Below are positions 24,767 to 32,844 of a DNA stretch of 64,000 nt, in pieces (positions within the stretch are counted from its first letter, which is position 1; each line of letters starts with the position of its first letter). This DNA comes from Kitasatospora aureofaciens. GTDB taxonomy: Bacteria > Actinomycetota > Actinomycetes > Streptomycetales > Streptomycetaceae. The stretch covers positions 248,001 to 312,000 of the forward strand of contig JODU01000015.1 of NCBI GenBank assembly GCA_000720845.1, in the 5' to 3' direction. Both the position numbers and the translations under genes were made by a program. The notes under the pieces are model-generated. The model was not told the DNA's origin. It did not search any database and saw only the letters and a program-made list of their open reading frames with translations.

Positions 24767-25408
24767 GTGACAGCCATCGAGCAGACAGAGGCGGTACGCC
24801 CGCGGGGCACACGCCTTCCCCGCCGAGCCCGACGCAACCAGCTGCTGGGCGCCGCACAGGAAGTGTTCGTGGCCCAGGGCTACCACGCGGCCGCCATGGA
24901 CGACATCGCCGAGCGCGCCGGCGTCAGCAAGCCGGTGCTCTACCAGCACTTCCCCGGCAAGCTCGACCTCTACCTCGCCCTGCTGGACCAGCACTGCGAG
25001 GCGCTGATCCAGTCCGTGCGCAGCGCGCTCGCGTCGACCTCCGACAACAAGCAGCGCGTCCGGGCGACGATGGACGCGTACTTCGCCTACGTCGAGGACG
25101 ACGGCGGCGCCTTCCGCCTGGTCTTCGAGTCGGACCTGACCAACGAGCCCGCCGTACGCGAGCGCGTGGACAAGGTGACGAACGAGTGCGCCGAGGCGAT
25201 CTGCGACGTCATCGCCGAGGACACCGGCCTCTCGCGCGCGGAGTCGATGCTGCTGGCCTCCGGCCTGGGCGGTCTCGCCCAGGTGGTGGCGCGCTCCTGG
25301 CTGCACAGCGACCGCAGCGTGCCCCGCGACCAGGCGGTCCAGCTGCTGACCTCGCTGGCATGGCGGGGCATCGCCGGCTTCCCGCTGCACGGCACGGAGC
25401 AGCACTGA
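24767..25408 (+). CDS. TetR-family transcriptional regulator
   Basis: A 213-residue TetR repressor. The N-terminal helix-turn-helix is typical: RRNQLLGAAQEVFVAQGYHAAAMDDIAERAG then VSKPVLYQHFPGKLDLY (about residues 15-65). The C-terminal domain should form a dimer and ligand pocket. The chosen start is GTG at 24767 (VTAIEQTEAVRP) with GGGAGG just upstream; an in-frame ATG four codons earlier is possible, and a much longer frame from 24644 is rejected as non-homologous. In mycobacteria the same position holds Rv3208, a TetR regulator followed by the DUF3107 protein, as here. Its ligand and targets cannot be read from the sequence. Confidence 0.88.
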   Translation: MTAIEQTEAVRPRGTRLPRRARRNQLLGAAQEVFVAQGYHAAAMDDIAERAGVSKPVLYQHFPGKLDLYLALLDQHCEALIQSVRSALASTSDNKQRVRATMDAYFAYVEDDGGAFRLVFESDLTNEPAVRERVDKVTNECAEAICDVIAEDTGLSRAESMLLASGLGGLAQVVARSWLHSDRSVPRDQAVQLLTSLAWRGIAGFPLHGTEQH

Positions 25409-25550
25409 CCACCAGGGTGCGGGTTCTGTTCCCGTCGGCTGTTCGCTCCTGGCGTTCTCCGACGCAGCGTGTACGTCCCCTCACCGGGCTAATGTGTGCT
25501 GGTACGGCGCGGAAGATCGCGCACTTACTGACCGTCGGAGGGACATAGCC

Positions 25551-25778
25551 GTGGAGGTCAAGATCGGCGTGCAGCACGCGCCCCGCGAGATCGTTCTGGA
25601 GAGCGGTCAGAGCGCCGAGGAAGTCGAGCGCGTGGTGGGTGAGGCACTGGCCGGCAAGTCGCAGCTGCTGAGCCTCGTGGACGAACACGGCCGCAAGGTC
25701 CTGGTGCCGGCCGACCGGCTCGCCTACGTCGAGATCGGTGAGCCGGCCCCGCGCAAGGTGGGCTTCGGCGCGCTGTAG
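25551..25778 (+). CDS. DUF3107 protein (TB9.4-like)
   Basis: A 75-residue protein of the DUF3107 family (MEVKIGVQHAPREIVLES...), the counterpart of mycobacterial TB9.4 (Rv3208A). The GTG start at 25551 is fixed by GGAGGG eight bases upstream and by the family's usual N-terminus; the longer frame from 25494 lacks an SD. The pattern VKIGV, LVDEHGRKVLVPADRLAYVEIG suggests a small beta-rich, probably ATP-independent binding protein; no catalytic residues are recognised. It follows the TetR gene by 142 bp and is closed by a strong terminator. Confidence 0.88.
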   Translation: MEVKIGVQHAPREIVLESGQSAEEVERVVGEALAGKSQLLSLVDEHGRKVLVPADRLAYVEIGEPAPRKVGFGAL

Positions 25779-25801
25779 CCGCCGGACGCGGGACGACGGA
25801 C

Positions 25802-25852
25802 GAAGAGGGGTGGGGCCCGGCGGTGTGTCACCGCCGGGCCCCACCCCTCTTC
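25802..25852. terminator. Very strong terminator: perfect 24-bp stem, 3-base loop
   Basis: The left arm starts GAAGAGGGGTGGGG and the right arm is its exact complement, around a TGT loop. It begins 24 bp after the DUF3107 stop. It is the longest perfect hairpin that I found in the window. Confidence 0.88.
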
Positions 25853-26019
25853 CCGTTCGCGCTCCCCCGGCTGCTTCCGCTCCCGCCCTCCTGACCGCTC
25901 CCGCCTCCTCCACGGGCGGAGCACAGTTCACCCACAGGGGGAGGATTGCATTCCGCAGGTCAGGGGTAAGTCGGCTGTGACCGTTTGGGGCAGGCCGGCC
26001 ATGTGGGAGGGACCCCGAC

Positions 26020-26289
26020 ATGATCTTGGAAGCGCTCAGCGCCGCACTTCTCGGCCTCGCCCTGGCTTGGGCCGCCGCACGCCGTCTGCCCCACCGCCTG
26101 CCCGCCCCGCTCCTGGTCCTGCCGACCGGTGTCGCCGGGGCCCTCTTCGGGGCGTTCGTCACGCACACCGCGCTGGGCGCCGGAGGGTTCCTGCTGGTGC
26201 TGCTGGGCTCGGCGACGGTCTCCGCGGCCTCGCTGTCGCTGCTGCTGCGCCCCGCGGGACGGCTCCGGCGCAGCTCGGCGGCCGCCTGA
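26020..26289 (+). CDS. Small three-span membrane protein
   Basis: An 89-residue hydrophobic protein with three predicted membrane helices (ILEALSAALLGLALAWAA; PLLVLPTGVAGALFGAFV; GGFLLVLLGSATVSAASLSL) and a short basic tail. ATG at 26020 is supported by GGGAGGGA eight bases upstream. No function is recognised. It is convergent with the ferritin-like gene; the two stops are 30 bp apart. The 240 bp upstream hold the DUF3107 terminator and probably its own promoter. Confidence 0.75.
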   Translation: MILEALSAALLGLALAWAAARRLPHRLPAPLLVLPTGVAGALFGAFVTHTALGAGGFLLVLLGSATVSAASLSLLLRPAGRLRRSSAAA

Positions 26290-26319
26290 CAGGCAACCGC
26301 CGTACCGTGCCCGCAGGGG

Positions 26320-27093
26320 TCAGGCGGCCAGTCCCAGTGCGGCCATCCGCTTGGTGTGCGCCTCGGTGATCCGGGAGAACATCTTGCCTACCTCGGCCAG
26401 GTCGAAGCCGTCCGCGACCCCGCCCACGAGCATCGTCGACAGGGCGTCCCGGTCGGCCACCACCCGCTGGGACTGCGAGAGCGCCTCTCCCATCAGCCGC
26501 CGCGCCCACAGCGCGAGCCGCCCGCCCACGCGCGGGTCGGCGTCGATCGCCGCGCGCACCTTCTCCACGGCGAAGCCGGCGTGCCCGGTGTCGTCCAGCA
26601 CGGCGAGGACCAGCTCGCGGGTGTCCGTGTCGAGGCGGGCGGCGACCTCGCGGTAGAAGTCGCTGGCGATGGAGTCGCCGACGTAGGCCTTGACGAGGCC
26701 CTCCAGCCAGTCCGAGGGGTCCGTCTGCTTGTGGAAGCCGTCGTAGGCGGCCACGAACGGCTCCATGGCGCCCGTCGGCTCCTCGCCGATCTCGGCCAGC
26801 CGGTCCCGCAGTCGCTCGAAGTGGTGGAACTCCGCCGACGCCATCTTCGCCAGCTCCGCCTTGTCCGCCAGCGTGGGCGCCAGCTTGGCGTCCTCCGCGA
26901 GCCGCTCGAACGCCGCCAGCTCGCCGTACGCGAGCGCGCCGAGCAGGTCCACGACCGCGGCGCGGTACTGCGGGTCGGACGCGGCCGTCGCCCAGTCGCG
27001 GGCGGCGACCGGCACGGCTCCGGCGGTACCGGCGGTTGCGGCGGTCTCGGCGGGGGCGTCTGCGGCGGTGCCAGGCTTGTCAGAGCTCGTCAT
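26320..27093 (-). CDS. Ferritin-like-fold protein (MiaE-like group)
   Basis: A 257-residue protein with an Ala-rich N-terminal tail of about 40 residues and a helical ferritin-like domain. ALAYGELAAFERLAED supplies the first Glu helix and SAEFHHFERL an ExxH pair (about residues 95-105); later helices include GDSIASDFYREVAARL and LDDTGHAGFAVEKV. In the second site a canonical ExxH appears as DTGH, so diiron binding may be altered. The family is annotated as ferritin-like or tRNA-hydroxylase-like; the mycobacterial counterpart is Rv3210c beside rhlE, as here. ATG at 27091-27093 is taken as the start. It is divergent from the DEAD-box helicase with about 270-400 bp between. Confidence 0.8.
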   Translation of the reverse strand: MTSSDKPGTAADAPAETAATAGTAGAVPVAARDWATAASDPQYRAAVVDLLGALAYGELAAFERLAEDAKLAPTLADKAELAKMASAEFHHFERLRDRLAEIGEEPTGAMEPFVAAYDGFHKQTDPSDWLEGLVKAYVGDSIASDFYREVAARLDTDTRELVLAVLDDTGHAGFAVEKVRAAIDADPRVGGRLALWARRLMGEALSQSQRVVADRDALSTMLVGGVADGFDLAEVGKMFSRITEAHTKRMAALGLAA

Positions 27094-27317
27094 GCAGCGC
27101 ACAATAGCCCGCTCTTCGGCGGTGGTAAGTCCCTGGTCAGTCAGTGTGACGACGACTACGTGAGCAAATCGGCCATCGCGTGTGCGCGAATCCGGGGTAT
27201 GGTGGTAATGCGCCTGCCGAGTATGTGACGTACGGGTACGTGACATCGTCGTCGGGCCGCACGCATGAGGATGCCCGGTCGGTGGCCCGATCGGCTCCGA
27301 CCCGACAGCCCTCCCTG

Positions 27318-27339
27318 CCGTACGCCACGCTGCGTACGG
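27318..27339. promoter_or_regulatory. Hairpin in the 5' leader of the DEAD-box helicase
   Basis: CCGTACGC and GCGTACGG form an 8-bp stem around a CACGCT loop, just ahead of a GGAGGGGG SD and the GTG at 27360. It lies in a 270-400-bp untranslated stretch. It might control translation of the helicase, but no known riboswitch class is recognised. Confidence 0.35.
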
Positions 27340-27359
27340 AATCCGGAGGGGGACCCTCA

Positions 27360-29939
27360 GTGGTACGAGCGCTGGAGCGTCGACAGAGGTCCCGTGTCCT
27401 ACGGCTACCCGTAAGGCAGCCGACGTCCCCGACACGGTCCGGCACGACCCGCGCGCTCGCCTCGCACCACGTACACAGAAGAGGCAGCACCCTGACTACG
27501 ACGTTCCGATCCCTCGGGATCCTCCCCGAGACCGCCGAAGCCCTCGAAGCCGTCGGCATCACCACTCCCTTCCCCATCCAGGAGATGACGCTCCCCGTAG
27601 CCCTGTCGGGCAAGGACGTCATCGGCCAGGCCAAGACCGGCACCGGCAAGACGCTGGGCTTCGGCCTCCCGCTCCTCGAGCGCGTCACCGTCCCCGCCGA
27701 CGTCGAGGCGGGCCGCGCCGCGCCCGAGGCCCTGACCGACGCCCCGCAGGCCCTCGTCGTCGTCCCGACGCGCGAGCTGTGCCAGCAGGTCACCAACGAC
27801 CTCCTGACCGCCGGCAAGGTCCGCAACGTGCGCGTCCTCGCGATCTACGGCGGCCGTGCCTACGAGCCCCAGGTCGAGGCCCTGAAGAAGGGCGTCGACG
27901 TGATCGTCGGCACCCCGGGCCGCCTGCTGGACCTGGCGGGCCAGAAGAAGCTGAGCCTCAAGCACATCAAGGGTCTGGTCCTGGACGAGGCCGACGAGAT
28001 GCTCGACCTGGGCTTCCTGCCCGACGTCGAGAAGATCATCAATATGCTGCCGGCCAGGCGCCAGACCATGCTGTTCTCGGCGACGATGCCGGGCGCGGTC
28101 ATCGGACTGGCCCGCCGTTACATGTCGCAGCCGACGCACATCTCCGCCACCTCGCCGGACGACGCGGGTGCGACGGTCGCGAACACCAAGCAGTTCGTCT
28201 ACCGCGCGCACAACATGGACAAGCCCGAGATGGTCGCCCGCATACTGCAGGCCGACGGCCGCGGTCTCGCCATGGTCTTCTGCCGTACCAAGCGCACCGC
28301 CGCCGACCTGGCCGACCAGCTCAAGCAGCGCGGTTTCGCCTCCGGCGCGGTCCACGGCGACCTCGGTCAGGGCGCCCGCGAGCAGGCCCTGCGCGCCTTC
28401 CGCAACGGCAAGGTGGACGTCCTCGTCTGCACCGACGTCGCCGCCCGCGGCATCGACGTCGAGGGCGTCACGCACGTCATCAACTACCAGTCGCCGGAAG
28501 AGGAGAAGACGTACCTGCACCGCATCGGCCGCACCGGCCGCGCGGGCGCCAAGGGTACGGCGATCACGCTGGTCGACTGGGACGACATCCCGCGCTGGCA
28601 GTTGATCAACAAGGCGCTGGACCTGGGCTTCAGCGACCCGGCGGAGACCTACTCCACCTCCCCGCACCTGTACACCGACCTCGGTATCCCCGAGGGCACC
28701 AAGGGCGTCCTGCCGCGCTCGGAGCGCACTCGCGCCGGGCTCGACGCGGAGGAGGTCGAAGACCTGGGCGAGACGGGCGGCCGCGGTGGCCGCGGGCGTG
28801 GCGACCGGGGCGACCGGGGTGGCCGCGGTGGCCGCGACGACGCCCGTTCCGCCGACCGCGAGCGCGACCGTTCGTCCCGTACGACGCCGCGCCGCCGCCG
28901 TCGGATGCGCGGCGGTGCGCCGGTGGACGCGGAGACCTCCGCAGCACCCGCGGTCGAGGCCGTGACCGGCGCTGCCGACAGCGCCGCCGACGCGGGCACC
29001 GATGCCGCCCAGGGTCCCCGCACGCTGCGCCGCAGGCGCCGTACGCGCAATGGTGAGCCCTCGCGCCGCCCGGAGACGGCCGCGACGCTCGACGCCCCGG
29101 TGGCGCAGGCCGCCGAGGCCACCGCGCTCGCGCCGTCCGAGGCCGCGGTCGTCGAACCGGCGGAGGTCGCGGAGGCCGTGGAGGCCCCGGCGAAGCCGCG
29201 CCGCCGCCGCACCCGCAAGTCCGCGGAGGCCCCGGCCGTCCCGCTGGAGACCGCTCCGGCGGCCACCGAGGCGACGGTCGTGGAGACGCCGGCGGCCGTG
29301 GCGGCCGTCGAGGCCCCCGCCGCCGAGGCGCCCGCCGAGAAGCCGCGCCGCCGCACCCGCAAGGCCACGGCCGCCGAGGCCACGCTCGACACGGCCGAGG
29401 GAGCCACCGAGCCCGCGTCCGAGCCGGCCGAGACCAAGCTGCGCCGCCATACGCGCAAGGCGGCCGTCGCCGACACCGAGACCGCGCAGGCTCCGGAGGA
29501 GGCAGCGGCCGAGGCCGAGGCCAAGCCCCGGCGCACCCGGAAGACGGCCGCCGCCAAGGCAGAGGCCGCCGCCGACACCGCCGAGGCCACGGAGGCCAAG
29601 CCGAAGACCACCGCCGAGGCCACGGAGGCCAAGCCGAAGACCCGCCGCACCCGCAAGGGCGCCCGCCGCGGCAGCCGACACGGCGGAGGCCAAGCCCAAG
29701 GCCCGCCGCACCCGCAAGACGGCCGCGGCCGCCGCGGAGGCCGGCGAGAGCTGATCGGCGCCGCTCGTCCCGACCGTCGGCCCGGTCCCGTGATCCACGC
29801 GGGACCGGGCCGACGGCGTTGTCGCCCCGTGCCGCAGCCCGGCGTGCTTTGCCCGATAGCCTCTGCTCGTGAGCAGGAACGCCGCCTTCAGCCCGCCCCC
29901 GGACGCCCGTGCGTACCGGCTGCGTACCGCGCGCGGTGA
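27360..29939 (+). CDS. DEAD-box RNA helicase (RhlE-like); C-terminal tail frameshifted
   Basis: ATP-dependent RNA helicase. Counting from the conserved TTTFRSLGI, it has the Q motif PFPIQ, Walker A AKTGTGKT, PTRELC, TPGRLLD, the DEAD box VLDEADEMLDLGF, FSATMPG, and HRIGRTGRAG. The tail after about residue 420 is basic, Arg/Gly- then Ala/Glu-rich with repeated KPRRRTRK units, typical of Streptomyces homologues and probably RNA-binding. Two starts are possible: GTG at 27360 with GGAGGGGG (adds 44 basic residues), or CTG at 27492 with AGAAGAGG immediately before the conserved domain. The literal frame reads to 29939, through a terminator and into the next gene; the KPKARRTRK pattern continues in the next frame and would end at 29754. 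One extra base near 29655-29665 explains this. Confidence 0.88.
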   Translation: MVRALERRQRSRVLRLPVRQPTSPTRSGTTRALASHHVHRRGSTLTTTFRSLGILPETAEALEAVGITTPFPIQEMTLPVALSGKDVIGQAKTGTGKTLGFGLPLLERVTVPADVEAGRAAPEALTDAPQALVVVPTRELCQQVTNDLLTAGKVRNVRVLAIYGGRAYEPQVEALKKGVDVIVGTPGRLLDLAGQKKLSLKHIKGLVLDEADEMLDLGFLPDVEKIINMLPARRQTMLFSATMPGAVIGLARRYMSQPTHISATSPDDAGATVANTKQFVYRAHNMDKPEMVARILQADGRGLAMVFCRTKRTAADLADQLKQRGFASGAVHGDLGQGAREQALRAFRNGKVDVLVCTDVAARGIDVEGVTHVINYQSPEEEKTYLHRIGRTGRAGAKGTAITLVDWDDIPRWQLINKALDLGFSDPAETYSTSPHLYTDLGIPEGTKGVLPRSERTRAGLDAEEVEDLGETGGRGGRGRGDRGDRGGRGGRDDARSADRERDRSSRTTPRRRRRMRGGAPVDAETSAAPAVEAVTGAADSAADAGTDAAQGPRTLRRRRRTRNGEPSRRPETAATLDAPVAQAAEATALAPSEAAVVEPAEVAEAVEAPAKPRRRRTRKSAEAPAVPLETAPAATEATVVETPAAVAAVEAPAAEAPAEKPRRRTRKATAAEATLDTAEGATEPASEPAETKLRRHTRKAAVADTETAQAPEEAAAEAEAKPRRTRKTAAAKAEAAADTAEATEAKPKTTAEATEAKPKTRRTRKGARRGSRHGGGQAQGPPHPQDGRGRRGGRRELIGAARPDRRPGPVIHAGPGRRRCRPVPQPGVLCPIASAREQERRLQPAPGRPCVPAAYRAR
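29580..29642 (+). repeat. Two direct copies of a 30-bp unit in the helicase tail
   Basis: Identical 30-bp units at 29580-29609 and 29613-29642, separated by three bases (33-bp period), each encode AEATEAKPKT. They immediately precede the frameshift site and are a likely substrate for slippage. Confidence 0.85.
29650..29754 (+). other. Probable +1 frameshift in the helicase gene
   Basis: In the annotated frame the tail changes from RRTRKG to ARRGSRHGGGQAQ, unlike the family. From 29665 the neighbouring frame reads AAADTAEAKPKARRTRK and ends with TGA at 29752-29754, 20 bp before a perfect terminator. One extra base in the GC-run around 29655-29665, either real or a sequencing error, would explain both facts. 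Confidence 0.75.
29774..29816. terminator. Terminator of the helicase gene
   Basis: A perfect 17-bp stem (starting CCGTCGGCCCGG) around a nine-base loop, 20 bp after the probable true helicase stop at 29754 and 53 bp before the next GTG. Confidence 0.85.
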
Positions 29940-30765
29940 GTTCGCCGTCGTCGACTCGCCCGTGGCCGACGGGGTCGCGCCGAGGGGCGTGGTGATGATG
30001 CTGCCCGGGTTCACGGGGAGCAAGGAGGACTTCACGCTGCTGCACCGGCCGCTCGGCGCGCGCGGCTACCGCACGGTCGCCGTGGACGGACGCGGTCAGT
30101 ACGAGTCGGACGGGCCCGAGCACGACGAGTCCGCCTACGCGCGGCCCGAGCTGGCCCGGGACGTGCTCGCGCAGACCGCAGCCCTCGGGACGCGCGTGCA
30201 TCTCGTCGGACACTCCCTGGGCGGCCAGATCGCGCGGGCCGCCGTCCTGCTCGACTCCGCCCCCTTCCTGTCCCTCACGCTGATGTCCTCCGGTCCGGCG
30301 CGGATCTCCGAGTCGCAGCGGCAGCGGGTGAAGCTGCTGCGGGACGCGCTGGAGACGATGACGATGGCGGAGGTCTGGAAGGTGATGCAGGCCATGGGGC
30401 CGCCGGAGGAGGTCGGCGCCCCGGCCCCCGCCCACGGCCCGGAGGACCCGGAACGGCTGCGCGACCGCTGGCTGGGCACCAGGCCGGCGCAACTGCTCGC
30501 CACGGGACGTCAGTTGTGCACCGAGCCGGACCGTGTCGCCGAGCTGGCCGCGGCGCCGCTGCCCTGCCATGTGCTGTCGGGCGCCTTCGACGACACCTGG
30601 CCCGTGCCCCTTATGGACGAGATGGCCCTGCGGCTGGGGGCGCGCCGGACGGTCGTCGCGGGCGCCGAGCACTCCCCCAACACCGACCAGCCCCTGCCGA
30701 CGGCCCGCGCCCTCGCCGACTTCTGGGACGACCACCCCGCGCCGCCCCGGCCGTACGTGCGCTGA
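29869..30765 (+). CDS. Alpha/beta-hydrolase
   Basis: A 298-residue alpha/beta-hydrolase with MMLPGFTGSKEDF (about 43-55), DGRGQYES, nucleophile elbow GHSLGG (Ser116), an acid in SGAFDDTWP (about 245) and His in GAEHSPNTD (about 268). It begins at GTG 29869 after the helicase terminator; the frameshifted helicase frame would overlap its first 71 bp. The sequence resembles generic esterase/lipase-like hydrolases; no substrate can be inferred. Its stop lies 12 bp from that of the convergent NYN gene, so the two transcripts must overlap at the ends. Confidence 0.85.
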   Translation: MSRNAAFSPPPDARAYRLRTARGEFAVVDSPVADGVAPRGVVMMLPGFTGSKEDFTLLHRPLGARGYRTVAVDGRGQYESDGPEHDESAYARPELARDVLAQTAALGTRVHLVGHSLGGQIARAAVLLDSAPFLSLTLMSSGPARISESQRQRVKLLRDALETMTMAEVWKVMQAMGPPEEVGAPAPAHGPEDPERLRDRWLGTRPAQLLATGRQLCTEPDRVAELAAAPLPCHVLSGAFDDTWPVPLMDEMALRLGARRTVVAGAEHSPNTDQPLPTARALADFWDDHPAPPRPYVR

Positions 30766-30777
30766 GGCCCCTCGGCC

Positions 30778-31674
30778 CTAGTACTGCGCCCGCAGGTGCT
30801 CCCAGAAGCCGTCCCGCAGCGACCGTCGCAGGTCGGGCTGGCCGCGCAGCGAGTACTGGAGCAGCCCCTCGGCCTCCACCAGCAGGTCCTGGTCCACGGA
30901 GCCCGGGAGGTAGGGGTGGCCTGGGAGCAGTTCCACCAGTGACTCGCGCCCCCGGGACGCCAGCCACTTCGCCGCGATCTGCGCGCCGACGAAGCGGACG
31001 TCCTCGCGGCCGGGGCGCAGGGCGCCCGGCGCCTCGCCGCTGTGGGTCGTGCGCCGGGAGACGTACGGCTTGAAGAAGTCGAGGTCGAGGGTGCGCTGGC
31101 TGTCGACCTCCCAGAGCAGCGGCTCGGCCTGGTTGCGGCCCTCGGGGGCCTCGATGCCCCACAGGTGGACGCGGGCGCCGTACCCCTGGGCGGCCTCGAC
31201 CGCGGACACGAGGTCCTCGTCGCCGCCGAGCAGGGCCGCGTCGCTGATGGCGCGGTGCCGGGCGAGGGACTCCAGGTCGGAGCGGATGAGGGAGTCGACG
31301 CCCTTCTGCTGGTTGTTGGCGTTGAGGTTGCCCAGGCGGACCTTGACGTCGGGGAGTTCCGCGATGGACTGCTGCTCGGCGGTGTGGATGCGGCGGCGGG
31401 CGCCGTCGTACCAGTACACGCGCAAAAGGCGGCTGTCCGCGAAGACGGTGCGGGCCCTGTCGATGAGCGCCTCGATGAGCCCCTCGGCGTCCAGGTCGAA
31501 GGCCCGGCGGTCCTCGGTCCCGGCCACCAGTCGCCCCGCCGCCGCGTACAGGTAGCCGGCGTCGACGAAGATCGCGTGGGTCGAGGGGGTCTTCGCCACC
31601 TCGGCGAGCATGCGCTGGAGCAGCTCGTTCGTGCGATCGATACGAGCGTTCAGGGGCGCGAGGTCGTCGTTCAT
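30778..31674 (-). CDS. NYN-domain (PIN-like) putative ribonuclease
   Basis: A 298-residue protein with a PIN-like NYN nuclease domain. The first acidic motif is AIFVDAGYLYAAAG (about residues 34-47); further conserved acids lie in DLDAEGLIEAL, QKGVDSLIRSDLESLA and LLGGDEDLVSAVEAAQGYG (about 145-165), which together give the expected metal-binding Asp set. A C-terminal helical region of about 100 residues follows. The family acts on RNA. ATG at 31672-31674 (MNDDLAPLNAR) is chosen; a second ATG three codons upstream is also possible, and neither has a strong SD. RNA substrate and pathway unknown. Confidence 0.85.
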   Translation of the reverse strand: MNDDLAPLNARIDRTNELLQRMLAEVAKTPSTHAIFVDAGYLYAAAGRLVAGTEDRRAFDLDAEGLIEALIDRARTVFADSRLLRVYWYDGARRRIHTAEQQSIAELPDVKVRLGNLNANNQQKGVDSLIRSDLESLARHRAISDAALLGGDEDLVSAVEAAQGYGARVHLWGIEAPEGRNQAEPLLWEVDSQRTLDLDFFKPYVSRRTTHSGEAPGALRPGREDVRFVGAQIAAKWLASRGRESLVELLPGHPYLPGSVDQDLLVEAEGLLQYSLRGQPDLRRSLRDGFWEHLRAQY

Positions 31675-31794
31675 CGCGCCCATTGTCCCGGCGGTCACGC
31701 TCTGAACACAACCGGTCCCGGTCAGTCTTGTCCCGGGCACCTGTCGTGTCCGCCGCCTCCTGCGGCTCGCTGCCCGATCCCGCCACCTTGTAAC

Positions 31795-31855
31795 AAGCGA
31801 CTTACTTGTCAGTAATTAGTCGTGCGAAAAATTTCCTTAGCGTAGGGAATGTTTG
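31795..31855 (+). promoter_or_regulatory. AT-rich upstream region of the 50-residue protein gene
   Basis: An AT-rich island holding the small inverted repeat TTACT-N4-AGTAA (31802-31815) and TTGTCA that could be a -35 element. No convincing -10 at the right spacing is visible, so the promoter call is tentative. Confidence 0.35.
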
Positions 31856-31957
31856 CAGAGGGCATCCCGTTGACCACTACGGAAGCCCGGGCACCGACGA
31901 CCCAGGAGCCACACCAGTAGTTCTCCGCAGGAGGATGACCAGATCAAGGGAGAGGCC

Positions 31958-32110
31958 ATGCGCTTTGAAGTCATGCGACTCGACGACGTCGACGGGACCC
32001 CCGTGGACACGACTGTCGTGGACGCCGCCTCCGTGAACCGCATCGTTCAGCAGGCCGCCGCCATCGGGCAGCGCCTGTGGATCCGCCCCGCCGAATCCTC
32101 GGCCTTGTAG
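31958..32110 (+). CDS. 50-residue conserved-type small protein
   Basis: ATG at 31958 preceded by AAGGGAGAGG (spacing about 2-6) opens a 50-codon frame, MRFEVMRLDDVDGTPVDTTV ... VNRIVQQAAAIGQRLWIRPAE, with Streptomyces-like codon use, closed by TAG and then a strong hairpin 15 bp later. It has no signal peptide or membrane helix and looks like a small alpha/beta protein. I do not recognise a function. The 150 bp upstream are unusually AT-rich for the window (for example around 31795-31850) and include TTACT-TGTC-AGTAA, so regulated transcription is likely. Confidence 0.75.
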   Translation: MRFEVMRLDDVDGTPVDTTVVDAASVNRIVQQAAAIGQRLWIRPAESSAL

Positions 32111-32125
32111 CGCGGACCCTTCACA

Positions 32126-32175
32126 CACGAGAACAGGGCCCCGCACGGAACTCCGTGCGGGGCCCTGTTCTCGTG
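32126..32175. terminator. Convergent terminator, perfect 23-bp stem
   Basis: Left arm starting CACGAGAACAGGGCCCC with an exact complement, around an AACT loop. It lies between the stop of the 50-residue gene (15 bp) and the stop of marC (2 bp), serving both strands. Confidence 0.88.
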
Positions 32176-32176
32176 C

Positions 32177-32782
32177 TCAGGCGCCCTGGATCACCTGTGT
32201 GACGCCGTTGATGATCTGCTGCACGGCGATCGCGGAGAGCATCATGCCGGCGAGGCGGGTCACCAGGACCACACCGCCGTCCTTGATGACCCGGATGATC
32301 AGCAGCGAGTACCGCATCACCAGCCACAGCACCACGTGGATGGCGAGGATCGCCGCCCACACCGAGACCTGCGTGGTCACGCTGTCCGCCTTCTGCACGG
32401 CCAGGATGACCGACACGATCGCCCCGGGCCCGGCGAGCAGCGGCATGCCCAGCGGTACGAGGGCCACGTTGACGTCCTTGGTCTGCTTCGGCTCGTCCGT
32501 CTTGCCGGTGAGCAGGTCGAGCGCGATCAGCAGGAGCAGCAGCCCGCCCGCGATCATCAGGGCGGGCACGGACACGTGCAGGTAGTCCAGGATCTGGTGC
32601 CCGAGCAGACCGAACACCGCGATCACGCCACCGGCGACGCAGACGGCCTGAAGGGCCATCCGCTTCTGCACCTTGCCGGGGCGGCCGGAGGTCAGCGCGA
32701 GGAAGATCGGGGTGATCCCGGGGGGATCCATGATGACAAAAAGGGTCAGGAAGAGAGAGCCGAAGACGGCGACGTCGAACAT
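32177..32782 (-). CDS. MarC-family integral membrane protein
   Basis: A 201-residue six-span membrane protein of the MarC/UPF0056 family. The first segment FGSLFLTLFVIMDPPGITPIFLAL has the family's DPPG(I/N)xP signature; the fourth contains PLGMPLLAGPGAIVSVI, also characteristic. Later segments are VWAAILAIHVVLWLVM and VTRLAGMMLSAIAVQQIING. No transport substrate is established for the family, and involvement in multidrug resistance has not held up. ATG at 32780-32782 is the natural start at the first membrane helix. It is 62 bp downstream of the PHP gene and probably co-transcribed. Confidence 0.9.
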   Translation of the reverse strand: MFDVAVFGSLFLTLFVIMDPPGITPIFLALTSGRPGKVQKRMALQAVCVAGGVIAVFGLLGHQILDYLHVSVPALMIAGGLLLLLIALDLLTGKTDEPKQTKDVNVALVPLGMPLLAGPGAIVSVILAVQKADSVTTQVSVWAAILAIHVVLWLVMRYSLLIIRVIKDGGVVLVTRLAGMMLSAIAVQQIINGVTQVIQGA

Positions 32783-32844
32783 GGGTGTGCTGGTGGCCTT
32801 GCGGAGGAGGGGAAGAGTGGACGGGGTCGCGCGGGAGGTGGGGC

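Noticed and set aside
27405..30035. 876-codon frame antisense to the DEAD-box helicase
   Set aside because: It has no motif or SD, and it runs through the helicase terminator and the next gene start; a shadow of the helicase frame.
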